64,000 nucleotides of DNA. Origin: Xylanibacter rodentium (GTDB taxonomy: Bacteria > Bacteroidota > Bacteroidia > Bacteroidales > Bacteroidaceae). The notes below the pieces were generated by a model. It had not been told where the DNA came from, did not search any database, and worked only from the letters and a program-made list of their open reading frames with translations. Within the stretch, counting starts at the first letter, position 1, and each line of letters begins with the position of its first letter. The DNA lies in assembly GCF_013166575.1 (NCBI RefSeq), contig NZ_JABKKE010000014.1, positions 1 to 64,000 of the forward strand, read 5' to 3'. The position numbers and the translations under genes are program-made. Below, in pieces: positions 1-9,106 of the stretch.

Positions 1-398
1 TTTTAAGCAAAATTTTCGCAAAATCATACAAAACAACACCAGCAAGATAGGAGACACATTATTATATAGCATGAAAGGGAAAGGAACAATGGGAGAAATG
101 AGATACTATGGAGAGATGACACCATCGAAAAATGAGCAGTATACCAATGTACAGACATAGAGGCTGCCTTATCAGAAGACGACGGGACCGCAGACATAAC
201 ATGATAAGGACATCACCGGAAAATGATGTCAATAAGATTACCCGGTAAAGTTATTGACTTCAAGGTGTAATCCTAATAACTTTAAAAACTAAAGTCAATA
301 ACACCGTTTTACCACAAGAACGCCGCGGAAAGACCACGGGACAGAAACCGGAAAACGACAAAACAAAAAAGACTTCAATATTCGGTCATATTCATGCG
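1..398. other. Non-coding leader region with TAAAGTCAATAAC-type repeats
   Basis: No convincing gene is seen. Positions about 234-301 hold several copies, in both orientations, of a motif like GTTATTGACTT / AAGTCAATAAC. The same motif recurs near 41253-41340 (family F in the summary). The rest is AT-rich with no clear promoter or RNA structure. Confidence 0.5.
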
Positions 399-460
399 CG
401 TTTTCTCGCCATGGCAGAGTTTGAGCAAGCTCACTCTGCTCATCTGGCTTAACGAAAACG
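399..460 (+). repeat. Family A imperfect palindrome, copy 1
   Basis: About 62 bp running from CGTTTTCTCGCCATGG through an inner hairpin (GCAGAG, TGAGC, loop AA, GCTCA, CTCTGC) to TGGCTTAACGAAAACG. The outer ends CGTTTTC / GAAAACG are also complementary. It is the same sequence as copies near 7.3 kb, 50.0 kb and 51.4 kb, and lies upstream of the SprT-like gene. Confidence 0.9.
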
Positions 461-504
461 GTCACTTTTTAATGATTTAGCTTGATTTTTAAACGGATTT
501 TAAT

Positions 505-512
505 TAAGTTTG
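505..512 (+). promoter_or_regulatory. Putative -7 box (TAAGTTTG)
   Basis: The sequence matches the Bacteroidetes -7 consensus TAnnTTTG and lies only 8 bp before the ATG at 521, so the SprT-like mRNA would be nearly leaderless. It also argues against the upstream TTG at 482 as the start. No clear -33 TTTG is seen. Confidence 0.4.
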
Positions 513-520
513 CAAAACAT

Positions 521-1156
521 ATGGACATCACAACAGATATATTGGCAATATACTTTGACAAGTTCAACAAAGCATACTTCGATGGGAAACTCCCAGTGCC
601 GCGCTTTGCCGTGACCAACTCGCGCACCATTCTCGGACAATTCATTTGTACCCGCGAGCGACGCAAAATTCTGCGGCCGTCCGTCTGTACCGGTTTCACA
701 ATAAAGGTGAGTCGCTATTACGACATCACCGAGCGCGACTATCACAACATACTGCTGCACGAGATGATACACTACCACATAGCCTACCACGGGATGCGCG
801 ACACGTCACCGCACGGCGTACTGTTCAAGAGGATGATGAACACACTCAACAGCCACGGATGGCACATAACGGTAAGCACCAACACGCGACAATGGGCAGT
901 GGCAGAAGCGAACCGCAAAGCACAGTACAACGTGCTGACACTCACCGCTACCGACGGCCGGCAGTTCGTATCGGTGGTCAATCCGTCGTACATAGCGCAT
1001 GTGGACAGCATAGCCGCACAGTCACCGATGATAAAGAGCCGACAATGGTACGTATCGGCAAACGATTACTTCGCATCGTTCCCCCTCACCCGCTCACTGC
1101 GCGGCCGACGGGTCAGCAGGAGCGAGATGGAGCGGATAATGGCGATGCTTGAGTGA
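521..1156 (+). CDS. SprT-like zinc metalloprotease domain protein
   Basis: A 211-residue cytosolic protein of the SprT-like type, related to the protease domain of SprT/Spartan. Such proteins are zinc metallopeptidases; the family is tied to DNA-protein crosslink repair in eukaryotes, while the bacterial role is less clear. The motif HEMIH lies at residues 80-84, followed by a third probable zinc ligand in SPHG (His98). The C-terminal half (KAQYNVLTLTATDGRQ onward) lacks the usual zinc-ribbon cysteines. The ATG at 521 is preferred because the TTG at 482 lies upstream of the putative -7 box. It ends 31 bp before the glycoside hydrolase gene, but a functional link is not evident. Confidence 0.8.
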   Translation: MDITTDILAIYFDKFNKAYFDGKLPVPRFAVTNSRTILGQFICTRERRKILRPSVCTGFTIKVSRYYDITERDYHNILLHEMIHYHIAYHGMRDTSPHGVLFKRMMNTLNSHGWHITVSTNTRQWAVAEANRKAQYNVLTLTATDGRQFVSVVNPSYIAHVDSIAAQSPMIKSRQWYVSANDYFASFPLTRSLRGRRVSRSEMERIMAMLE

Positions 1157-1187
1157 AAGTATATATATGCTGTAAATATAAAACTAT

Positions 1188-4100
1188 ATGAAAAAACTGA
1201 TTTTACTGTCAAGCATCGCTTTCGCGGCAAGCGCCGGAGCACAGAACGTGGACAAGATGTACGACGAGTTCAGCCGCGTGCCAGACTCTACACGTACCAA
1301 GGTATGGTGGTTTCACGGCGAGAACACGACAACCGAAGAAGGCATACGGGCCGACCTCGAAGCCTACAGCCGGGCCGGTGTGGGCGGCGTGGTATACTAC
1401 GACCAGCAGCACGGCCCCGGCACCCCCGATGCCGCACCGTCGATGAGCCCCACGTGGTGGTACATGCTGAAACTCTCGGCCAAGGAGGCGGCACGCCTCG
1501 GCCTGTCGTTCGAGATGAACATCTCCAACGGCTACGTATGCGGAGGCCCGTGGATAACGCCCGAACTGGGCATGCAGGCACTCTACAGCAGCGAGACACT
1601 GGTACATGGAGGCACGCACTATACCGGCGGGCTGCCGCAGGCCTCCAGGAGGGGAAGCCACCGCGTGGCCGTGCTGGCCATACCGGTGAAGAGCGGCTGC
1701 CATGAGACGGTGAAGTGCCTGCCCGCGGGCTTTTCGACCCGCGAGGAGACCACGGTGCTTATTGCCGCTTTCGACAAGCCGTTCACAGCCCGCTCGCTGG
1801 CGTACATGTCGAACGGCTACAGCAAAGGTCCGCAGAGCATAATGAACGAGCCGTGCGACCCGCAGGACGACTTCTGCGGCAACAACTTCACGCTGCTGCC
1901 GCCACTGGGCGAGCTGGAGGTAAGCGACGACAGCGTGACATGGCGCAAGGCAGCCACGCTGAAGCCCTGCTACCGCAAGTCGTCGCTCAGTCGCAACCTC
2001 ACCATCAGTTTTCCGGCAGCAACGGGGCGCTTCTTCCGCCTGAACCTGCACGGATGGTGGAAGGCCGACAACAACACCAAGGCCATGATAGGCGACAAAC
2101 CGGCAACGGGCGAACTGAAGATAAGCAACGTGGAGCTGTCGGCACGCGCGGCCACATACCGGTGGGAGGAACGCGCGGCATACAGCACCGAATACATCCG
2201 CCGGACGGAAACACCCGACTACAAGGGCGACGAGGTGGTAAACAGAAAAGACATAATCGACCTGACCGCACGCATCGACGCACAAGACCGGCTCGACTGG
2301 CACGCGCCGAAAGGAACCGACTGGAAGATAATACACTTCTACTACGCACCCACCAACGGCAAGACAAAGCACGGGCGCAAGAATCTGCTCGGTCTGGAAT
2401 GCGACAAACTCAACGCACACGCGGCTGAAACACACTGGAACAACTACGCACAAGTGATAATCGACTCGCTCCGAGCCGCCGGCAGCCCCCTGTCGGGCAT
2501 CTGCATGGACAGTCACGAGGCCGGGGCACAAAACTGGACGCACGATTTCCCCGCACTGTTCAGCAAGACATGCGGATACGACATCACGCCCTTCCTGCCG
2601 GCCATGCAGGGCTACATAGTGAACTCGGTGGAAGAGACCGAGAATTTCCTGCACGACCTGCGCCGTACCATTGCCGGCGGCATCAACGACCGCTACTTCA
2701 CCACCCTGCAGCGGATGGCCACCAAGGCCGGAGTGCACTTCACGGCACAGGCCATGGGAAACGGACAGAGCATCTGCTCCGACAACCTTGCGGCAAAGGG
2801 ACGGGTGGAACGCCCGCAGGGTGAGTTCTGGACACGCATGCACAACGGTGCCTACGACATCAAGGAAGCGGCATCGGCAGCCAACATCTACAACAAGCAC
2901 ATAGCGTCGGCCGAAGCCTACACCGACTTCAACTACAACAACACGCCCGGAGAGGTGAAGGACGAGACCGACATGGCTGCTGCATTCAGGGTTAACGAAC
3001 TTGTAGTGTGCGCATCCGAGTCGCAGCCATGGGTGCATTCCGCCGGCACGTCCGGGCCGGTAAGGATAAACACCGGCTACAACCGCGACTACGCCCTGAA
3101 CAGGTGCAACCCGATGTGGCCGCTGTTGCGCGGATTCTGGGACTACCAGGCACGCAACAGCTATATGATGCGCCAAGGGCGACCGGTGGTCGACATCATA
3201 GTATACGCCGGCGACGAAGCCCCCATGAAACTGCTGGCACACAATCTGCCGGTAATCCCCGAGGGCTACGACTTCGACGTTTGCTCCGCCGACGGACTGC
3301 AACACATCGACGCCTCGCGCTACCGCATGCTTGCCATAGAGAAAACAGCCGTGGTGGGACCAGAGTCGGAAAAGCGCATCGCACAGCTCAAGACACAGGG
3401 ACTGCCCGTGTTCGACAACCGCACCATGCCCGACAATGCTCTCGCACAAATGCTCGACAAGGCCGGCATACTCCCCGACCTCGGTATAAGAAGCAAGAAA
3501 AGCGCCACCGACAGGGTGTTCTTCTCGCACCGGAAGACCGACGAGACCGATATTTATTTCCTCGTAAACCACTCAAAAACACGCACCTTTGCCGACACCG
3601 TGACACTGCGCACCGACTATCCTGAAGCTGAATGGTGGGACGCCATCGACGGCAAACGGCGCCGACTTGCCACCATCCACACACCACACGGACTGAAAGC
3701 CGTGTTACGGATGCTCCCCGACGAGGCCGGATTCATCGTGGCACGCCGGAAGGCAGCGACAGGATTAAAGACATACAGCATAAATACCGAAGAGACAGCG
3801 TCGCCGATAGAAGGACCGTGGACCGTAACATTCGACACGCTGATGGGCGGGCCAAAGTATCCGGTAGTATTCAGCGAACTGACCGACTGGACCACACACG
3901 ACAATCCCGACATAAAATATTTCTCGGGCCTTGCCATATACGAGAAAACCATCAAGTACGACTTGCCCGGCAAAAGACAGGGCAAGCATAAAAAAGCCGA
4001 CACGAAAGAGAATAAAAGACTCATGTTGCGCCTTCCTGCCATAAAGGGCATAGCACGTGTATATATAAACGGACACGATGCCGGCATAGTGTGGTGCACA

Positions 4101-4310
4101 CCGTGGGAAACTGACGTCACCGGTATGATGAAGAACGGCAAAAACGATATCCGCATCGAAGTGAGGAACTCACTGGTCAACCGGCTTGTAGGCGATGACA
4201 TGCTGCCCGAGCACGAACGCCGCATACAGATGTACACCAAGCTCTACGACCGCAAGAGCAGGCTCGTGCCCTCGGGCATCGTCGGCGACATACTGCTCGT
4301 GGAGAAATGA
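1188..4310 (+). CDS. GH106-type alpha-L-rhamnosidase, secreted
   Basis: A 1040-residue exported glycoside hydrolase. Residues 1-18 form a signal peptide ending AGA-Q. The N-terminal block (VWWFHGENTTTEEGI, AGVGGVVYYDQ, then MSPTWW, GLSFEMNISNG, GGPWITPE) is characteristic of family GH106 alpha-L-rhamnosidases, which remove rhamnose from pectic rhamnogalacturonan or other plant and bacterial glycans. The C-terminal 150 residues (IKGIARVYINGHDAGIVWCTPW) form a galactose-binding-like beta-sandwich as in GH2/GH106 proteins. Length fits the family. The two GH43 enzymes nearby suggest a pectin side-chain programme, but no SusC/SusD pair is present. The exact substrate is inferred. Confidence 0.85.
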   Translation: MKKLILLSSIAFAASAGAQNVDKMYDEFSRVPDSTRTKVWWFHGENTTTEEGIRADLEAYSRAGVGGVVYYDQQHGPGTPDAAPSMSPTWWYMLKLSAKEAARLGLSFEMNISNGYVCGGPWITPELGMQALYSSETLVHGGTHYTGGLPQASRRGSHRVAVLAIPVKSGCHETVKCLPAGFSTREETTVLIAAFDKPFTARSLAYMSNGYSKGPQSIMNEPCDPQDDFCGNNFTLLPPLGELEVSDDSVTWRKAATLKPCYRKSSLSRNLTISFPAATGRFFRLNLHGWWKADNNTKAMIGDKPATGELKISNVELSARAATYRWEERAAYSTEYIRRTETPDYKGDEVVNRKDIIDLTARIDAQDRLDWHAPKGTDWKIIHFYYAPTNGKTKHGRKNLLGLECDKLNAHAAETHWNNYAQVIIDSLRAAGSPLSGICMDSHEAGAQNWTHDFPALFSKTCGYDITPFLPAMQGYIVNSVEETENFLHDLRRTIAGGINDRYFTTLQRMATKAGVHFTAQAMGNGQSICSDNLAAKGRVERPQGEFWTRMHNGAYDIKEAASAANIYNKHIASAEAYTDFNYNNTPGEVKDETDMAAAFRVNELVVCASESQPWVHSAGTSGPVRINTGYNRDYALNRCNPMWPLLRGFWDYQARNSYMMRQGRPVVDIIVYAGDEAPMKLLAHNLPVIPEGYDFDVCSADGLQHIDASRYRMLAIEKTAVVGPESEKRIAQLKTQGLPVFDNRTMPDNALAQMLDKAGILPDLGIRSKKSATDRVFFSHRKTDETDIYFLVNHSKTRTFADTVTLRTDYPEAEWWDAIDGKRRRLATIHTPHGLKAVLRMLPDEAGFIVARRKAATGLKTYSINTEETASPIEGPWTVTFDTLMGGPKYPVVFSELTDWTTHDNPDIKYFSGLAIYEKTIKYDLPGKRQGKHKKADTKENKRLMLRLPAIKGIARVYINGHDAGIVWCTPWETDVTGMMKNGKNDIRIEVRNSLVNRLVGDDMLPEHERRIQMYTKLYDRKSRLVPSGIVGDILLVEK

Positions 4311-4362
4311 CACAGCCCTTATTATATTGTGCCGCATTTTTCCGTATCTCACTTTTTTATCG

Positions 4363-4370
4363 TACTTTTG
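4363..4370 (+). promoter_or_regulatory. Putative -7 box (TACTTTTG)
   Basis: Matches TAnnTTTG in the gap after the GH106 gene. It would give a leader of about 100 nt for the small T9SS-tailed gene at 4474 and, by read-through, the GH43 gene. Confidence 0.5.
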
Positions 4371-4473
4371 TAACCGGAACTACTATCTCTGACGTCATTA
4401 CAGGAAGACAGCGGTGATGACGTACCGACACAAATGACAACCGTTATGAATTACTGACAAAAAACAAGAGCAT

Positions 4474-4944
4474 ATGAAAAGACTGTTACTACCATTGATG
4501 ATGGCCTGTCCTGCAGCTGCCATGGCGCAGAACGTACAGGAAGAATGGGCGCTGGTGGAACCACAGAGCGGCACACAGGTGCTTATGGACAAGGTGGGAT
4601 TTCTGCTGGCTGCCGACGGTGAAGACTCGTTTTCCGTGGTATGCACCGACGGCACCGTGATATACGGAGCAAAAGAAATAAACTTTGCCCTCGTAGACCC
4701 CACAAGCATAGCCACCGCCAAACGCTGCTGCAACACCCCGATGTTGGAAGGCTGCATAGACGGCAGGCTGACACTGACCGGATGCAAGCCCGGGACTGAG
4801 GTCGAAGTATATGACACCGGAGGGCGGAAAGTGCGCAATATAAGGGTAATGGAGGGCAAAACTATCGTCGACGTGACCGGGCTACCCTCAGGGGTATACA
4901 TGCTGCGGACAGGAGAAACTTCCGTCAAATTCTTAAAGAAATAA
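4474..4944 (+). CDS. Small exported protein with T9SS-type C-terminal tail
   Basis: A 156-residue protein with a signal peptide (cleavage near AMAQ, residue 19) and a C-terminal domain of about 60 residues resembling the type A sorting domain of the type IX secretion system: VEVYDTGGRKVRNI, then VDVTGLPSGVYMLR and a Lys-rich end. Between them is only about 75 residues of unrecognised sequence, so this may be a nearly bare sorting domain or a small surface protein. It sits 19 bp before the GH43 gene and is probably co-transcribed. Function unknown. Confidence 0.7.
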   Translation: MKRLLLPLMMACPAAAMAQNVQEEWALVEPQSGTQVLMDKVGFLLAADGEDSFSVVCTDGTVIYGAKEINFALVDPTSIATAKRCCNTPMLEGCIDGRLTLTGCKPGTEVEVYDTGGRKVRNIRVMEGKTIVDVTGLPSGVYMLRTGETSVKFLKK

Positions 4945-4963
4945 AATACGAGAGGAACATGAC

Positions 4964-7192
4964 ATGAAAACAAGACACATAATGATGGCGGCACTGCTCG
5001 CCACCGCCACCGCAGCACAAGCACAGTTTGTGGCCGAGATGAACGACGGCACACACGAGAATATCCCGGGCACCACCGACGCCGCATTCAAGAAAGGCAC
5101 TGACGGCAGCTGGACATTCGGCGGAAAGAACATCAGCAACATCAGCCGTATAACAACGATGCCGCTGGACGAACGCCTCAACAACTACAAGGCACCGACA
5201 TACAGCGACTATTATCGCAACATTTCAGGATGGGACAAGCGGCGCCAATGGAATCTGGCCAACGTGCACGACCCGTCTGTGATGCGTGCCGAAGACGGAT
5301 ATTATTATATGTACACCACCGACGCCAGTTTCGGCAATGCACATACGGGGCACGGGCACTTCATGTGCCGCCGCTCGCGCAATCTTGTAGACTGGACATT
5401 TCTTGGCACCACTATGCCAAAACTGCCGGCATGGGTCAAGCCAAAACTCAATGAGATACGCGCTGCCATGGGACTTGGCGAAAGTACGGCCGACTTCAAC
5501 GATGACAATCAGTTCGGCTTTTGGGCACCATGTGTGCGCAAGGTCAGGAACGGGCTCTATCGCATGTACTACGCCATCACCTGTCCGGGCACCATCGCCG
5601 GTGACGGCACATGGAGCGAACGGGCCTTCATCGGTATGATGGAGACTGCCACCCCGTGGCGTGCAAGCAGCTGGACCGACAAAGGATATGTGCTGACAAA
5701 CGCATCAGACAAGCAACTAAACTATCATGTCAAACCGGACGACTGGGCCAACTGCTACTTCAAATACAACGCTATAGACCCATCGTATATAATAACGCCC
5801 GAAGGCGGGCACTGGCTCGTCTACGGCTCGTGGCATTCGGGATTCGCCGCCTTAGAACTTGATGCCGAGACAGGCATGCCCAAGAAAGAACTCGGAATGC
5901 CATGGGGCGACATCAGCGCCTACGGAAAGCGCATATACACCCGACAGATGGGCAACCGCTGGCAGGCCACGGAAGCTCCCGAGGTGGTATACCGCAACGG
6001 ATATTACTATCTGTTCATGGCCTGCGACGAACTGGCCGTGGCATACAATACGCGAGTGGTACGCTCCAAGAACATCGACGGTCCTTACTACGGCATAGAC
6101 GGCACAAACGTCACTGCTAACGGTGGCGACGCCTGGCCGTTGCTGACACATCCCTATAAATTCTCGCAAGGCTACGGATGGGTGGGCATAAGCCACTGCG
6201 CGGTTTTTGACGACGGCAACGACAACTGGTACTATTCGTCACAGGGCCGTCTGCCTGCCAACGCCTACGACGATCCTTACAGCAACGCCATCATGATGGG
6301 ACAGGTACGCCGCATACTATGGACGGAAGACGGATGGCCGGTGGTGATGCCGGAGTGTTACGGCGCCGTGCCACAGGCTCCGATAACGGAGGACGAACTC
6401 GTAGGTACTTGGGAAAACATCGTTCTGGAATATCAGTATCAGAAGCAGTGCACACCCACAATGCTGACATTCACTGCCGACCACAAGGTGCAGGGCTCAC
6501 CTTTCAGCGGCAGGACTTGGAAATATGATGCCGGAAAGGGGCTGCTTACCATCGGCACACAGAAACTGCTTGTGTGCCGCGAAACGGACTGGGAGTCTTC
6601 GCCACGCAAGGCGACGATAGTATATGCCGGATATACCTCGACCGGAAAGAAGAACTATTGGGGCAAGAAAACAGAGACACAGCGCCACGTGACATACGGG
6701 GCCGAGGACAATACCGCGGCATTCTGGACGGTATTCACACCTTATCTCACCTCTTCATCGTCCAATTGTGAGTTCCACTACTCGTTCACCAACTATACCG
6801 ACAAGGCCGCCAACTGGAACAACTGGCTGCTCGTACTGACCAACGGTAAGGAACGTGGTGAAAGCGGATATAAGGAATACTTCGTGTTGAGGGCCGACGC
6901 TTACGGATGGGGAGACTATGCCACCGAGGCACAGCGCACAGCCGGAATGACACACGACTACAACTGGGACACTTTTGGTGACGACATGGACGGTGCCGCT
7001 GTCGACATGACCGTAACTGTGGACGGCGACAAGGCAACAATGAAAACCGTTACGGCAACCGCCACCGGCAAGACCTACAACTATTCATACACCGTAAGCG
7101 GACTGCCCACCGGCGTAAAAGGCACGTTCCTCACGATGGAGAAGGCGCATCTGGTGCTTGACACCGAAAACTGCGGGGTAACGGAAGAGTAA
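4964..7192 (+). CDS. GH43 family arabinanase/arabinosidase with C-terminal accessory domains
   Basis: A 742-residue exported enzyme (signal peptide ending AQA-Q, residue 21). The GH43 five-bladed propeller spans about residues 95-460. Catalytic acids fit the family: Asp103 in VHDPSVM, Asp272 in AIDPSYI and Glu337 in ATEAPEVV. Residues about 475-570 resemble the lipocalin-like domain found after GH43 endo-arabinanases. The last 160 residues (AAFWTVFTPYL onward) look like a separate beta-sandwich, possibly carbohydrate-binding. Predicted role is cleavage of alpha-1,5-arabinan or arabinose side chains outside the cell. It converges on a second GH43 gene across a 271-bp repeat. Confidence 0.85.
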   Translation: MKTRHIMMAALLATATAAQAQFVAEMNDGTHENIPGTTDAAFKKGTDGSWTFGGKNISNISRITTMPLDERLNNYKAPTYSDYYRNISGWDKRRQWNLANVHDPSVMRAEDGYYYMYTTDASFGNAHTGHGHFMCRRSRNLVDWTFLGTTMPKLPAWVKPKLNEIRAAMGLGESTADFNDDNQFGFWAPCVRKVRNGLYRMYYAITCPGTIAGDGTWSERAFIGMMETATPWRASSWTDKGYVLTNASDKQLNYHVKPDDWANCYFKYNAIDPSYIITPEGGHWLVYGSWHSGFAALELDAETGMPKKELGMPWGDISAYGKRIYTRQMGNRWQATEAPEVVYRNGYYYLFMACDELAVAYNTRVVRSKNIDGPYYGIDGTNVTANGGDAWPLLTHPYKFSQGYGWVGISHCAVFDDGNDNWYYSSQGRLPANAYDDPYSNAIMMGQVRRILWTEDGWPVVMPECYGAVPQAPITEDELVGTWENIVLEYQYQKQCTPTMLTFTADHKVQGSPFSGRTWKYDAGKGLLTIGTQKLLVCRETDWESSPRKATIVYAGYTSTGKKNYWGKKTETQRHVTYGAEDNTAAFWTVFTPYLTSSSSNCEFHYSFTNYTDKAANWNNWLLVLTNGKERGESGYKEYFVLRADAYGWGDYATEAQRTAGMTHDYNWDTFGDDMDGAAVDMTVTVDGDKATMKTVTATATGKTYNYSYTVSGLPTGVKGTFLTMEKAHLVLDTENCGVTEE

Positions 7193-7463
7193 AATAATTG
7201 AGAATTGAAAGTTGATAGTTGAAAATTATGATTTGCTAAAAAGATATCTTTATGCCGGATTCTATCCCGCGTTTTCTCGCCATGGCAGAGTTTGAGCAAG
7301 CTCACTCTGCCCATATGGCTAACGAAAACGTTCATTTTCATGCGCGTTTTCTCGCCATGGCAGAGTTTGAGCAAGCTCACTCTGCCCATATGGCTAACGA
7401 AAACGTTAGTATTCTTGCAGCAAATCATAATTTTCAACTATCAACTTTCAATTCTCAATTATT
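7193..7463. repeat. Family B inverted-repeat element, copy 1, holding two family A repeats
   Basis: Two perfect 45-bp inverted arms (7193-7237 and 7419-7463) made of short GAATTGA / AGTTGATAGTTGAAA units, ending inward with TTATGATTTGCT. The element fills the space between the convergent GH43 genes. The left arm begins directly after the upstream stop codon, and the right arm contains the TAA stop of the downstream minus-strand gene (7459-7461). Between the arms lie two family A palindromes. Confidence 0.9.
7270..7405 (+). repeat. Family A imperfect palindromes, copies 2 and 3 in tandem
   Basis: Two copies, 7270-7330 and 7345-7405, in direct orientation with a 75-bp period. Both carry the same inner hairpin as copy 1, and the 3' part reads CATATGGCTAACGAAAACG. 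They are nested in the family B element. Confidence 0.9.
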
Positions 7464-8439
7464 CTATTTCCGGCCATCCGTCTTCCGTCCACTTTATTTT
7501 CTTCTGCACAAGCACGGAAGCGCCCTTATCTGCTATACTATAACCATGGCATATAAAGATGTCTTCATCGTCGAAACGGTATGCCGCACTATGCCCGGCA
7601 GCCTCATATCGCTTTTTGTCACCTTCGATAACGAGCGTTCCGCCACCCTCGGCCATATCCTTGTCGTCGCGGTCGAGATACGGACCGGCAACAGTGCGGC
7701 TGCGCCCCACCACCACCTTATATGTGCTCTCCATGCCACGGCAGCAGTAGTCCCACGACACAAACAGATAAAACCATCCATCGTGACGGAAAACGAACGG
7801 AGCCTCAACCGGATTCTCACGCCCGTTTGTCACGCGGCGGGCGATAGTACGCTGATACGCCGGTCGTGCCATATGCATGGTTGAGTCAAGTCGTACGAGC
7901 TGTATGCCGTCCCAAAAAGAGCCGAACACAAGCCACGGCATACCGTCTTCACCGATGATGAAATTAGGGTCGATTGCATTCCAATTGTCGCGCTTACCTT
8001 TCGAACACACTATCGGACCCTCGTCGCGCCACTTTATCATATTCCTGCCATCAGCCGAAAGCGGCCGCAGACTGTCGGCAGAGACAAGCCCGATAGCCGA
8101 AGTGTTCTTTCCGAATGTCGAACAGCTGTAAGCCATCCACCAACGGTCCTGCCACCGTATTATGTCCGGAGCCCATACATGGTCGCGGAATCCCGGTACC
8201 GAATCGTGTGTCCATGCCGGAATCTCGTCCAACAACGGCACATCACGCCACACCCGCCATGTCTTTCTGTCCGCAGATTCTGCCATCTGCAGGCCACGGC
8301 CCGTACTCATCATATAATACATATTTCCCTCACGTGCCATAACGGGGTCGTGAACCATCGGACGGTCGGTAACGAATGACTGTGCCTGAACGACAAGCGG
8401 GAAAACAACAAATGAGACAATAGATACCAATCTGTTCAT
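7459..8439 (-). CDS. GH43 family arabinan-active enzyme, exported
   Basis: A 326-residue single-domain GH43 protein with a signal peptide (VVQAQ, residues 16-20). Catalytic triad positions are visible: Asp31 in MVHDPVMA, Asp157 in NAIDPNFI and Glu212 in PVEAPFVF. The length and motif spacing resemble endo-1,5-alpha-L-arabinanases. It is a different subtype from the larger GH43 gene with which it converges. The TAA stop codon lies inside the arm of the family B repeat, so insertion of the repeat may have redefined its end. Cellular site: periplasm or outside. Confidence 0.85.
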   Translation of the reverse strand: MNRLVSIVSFVVFPLVVQAQSFVTDRPMVHDPVMAREGNMYYMMSTGRGLQMAESADRKTWRVWRDVPLLDEIPAWTHDSVPGFRDHVWAPDIIRWQDRWWMAYSCSTFGKNTSAIGLVSADSLRPLSADGRNMIKWRDEGPIVCSKGKRDNWNAIDPNFIIGEDGMPWLVFGSFWDGIQLVRLDSTMHMARPAYQRTIARRVTNGRENPVEAPFVFRHDGWFYLFVSWDYCCRGMESTYKVVVGRSRTVAGPYLDRDDKDMAEGGGTLVIEGDKKRYEAAGHSAAYRFDDEDIFICHGYSIADKGASVLVQKKIKWTEDGWPEIE

Positions 8440-8530
8440 AAATGATAGTTAAAAAAATTATTGTTATATGCCACTCACATGACATCATTCCATGTCTATG
8501 CTCACGGCACATCGATACCTGACACTTTCG

Positions 8531-9106
8531 TCAGTACAGTAACAGCAGTCCGGCCAATGCGCAGTAGAGAATCATCCGTATGGGGTTTATCTTGAAATAC
8601 ATGGTCCCGACGAACGTTGCCGCAAAGAGCGCCGTGCTTATCCAGAACTGCCATGGATTTTGCGACGGTGTAGAGAAGTTGTCAGACGTCATGAGCAGTA
8701 GCGTAGCCGCTCCGAGCAGTCCCACCACCGCCGGACGTAACCCCATGAAAACAGACTGCACGACAGAGGTATTCATGTATTTCATAAACATCCTGCTTAT
8801 CAGAATCATCAGAATGAGCGATGGCAGTACGAGGGCAAATGTAGCCGTAATGCTGCCGAGTATGGCCATGGCGTTGCCCATGCCGGCATTGTGCACGGCA
8901 GTATATCCGCAATAGGTGGCACTGTTGATGCCGATGGGTCCGGGGGTCATCTGGCTTATGGCCACGATGTCGGTAAACTCGCTCGTTGTCATCCAGTGCC
9001 AATGGTGCACCACTTCGCCCTGTATGAGCGACAACATACCGTAACCTCCACCGAAACCGAAAAGTCCGATGAAGAAGAATGTTATGAAAAGCTGTAGGAA
9101 TATCAT
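8531..9106 (-). CDS. Chromate transporter, short-chain subunit 2
   Basis: A 191-residue inner membrane protein of the ChrA family. It begins with LFITFFFIGLFGFGGGYGM and holds a second conserved block (QMTPGPIGINSATYCGY), the typical half-length CHR domain with about six membrane segments. Short ChrA proteins occur as adjacent pairs that work together as an anion (chromate/sulfate-like) transporter. The ATG overlaps the stop of the upstream gene by 4 bp (ATGA), showing translational coupling. The open frame continues upstream but that extension is only the other frame of its partner, so this start is chosen. Confidence 0.85.
   Translation of the reverse strand: MIFLQLFITFFFIGLFGFGGGYGMLSLIQGEVVHHWHWMTTSEFTDIVAISQMTPGPIGINSATYCGYTAVHNAGMGNAMAILGSITATFALVLPSLILMILISRMFMKYMNTSVVQSVFMGLRPAVVGLLGAATLLLMTSDNFSTPSQNPWQFWISTALFAATFVGTMYFKINPIRMILYCALAGLLLLY

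Noticed and set aside
1209..3572. 787-codon open frame antisense to the GH106 gene
   Set aside because: It is the shadow of a GC-rich coding sequence; the peptide has biased composition, no recognisable domain, and the plus-strand gene is unambiguous.
7252..7884. 210-codon plus-strand frame across the family B/A repeats
   Set aside because: It begins in repeat DNA and continues antisense to the GH43 gene; the repeated peptide RFLAMAEFEQAHSAHMANEN is the translated family A repeat.
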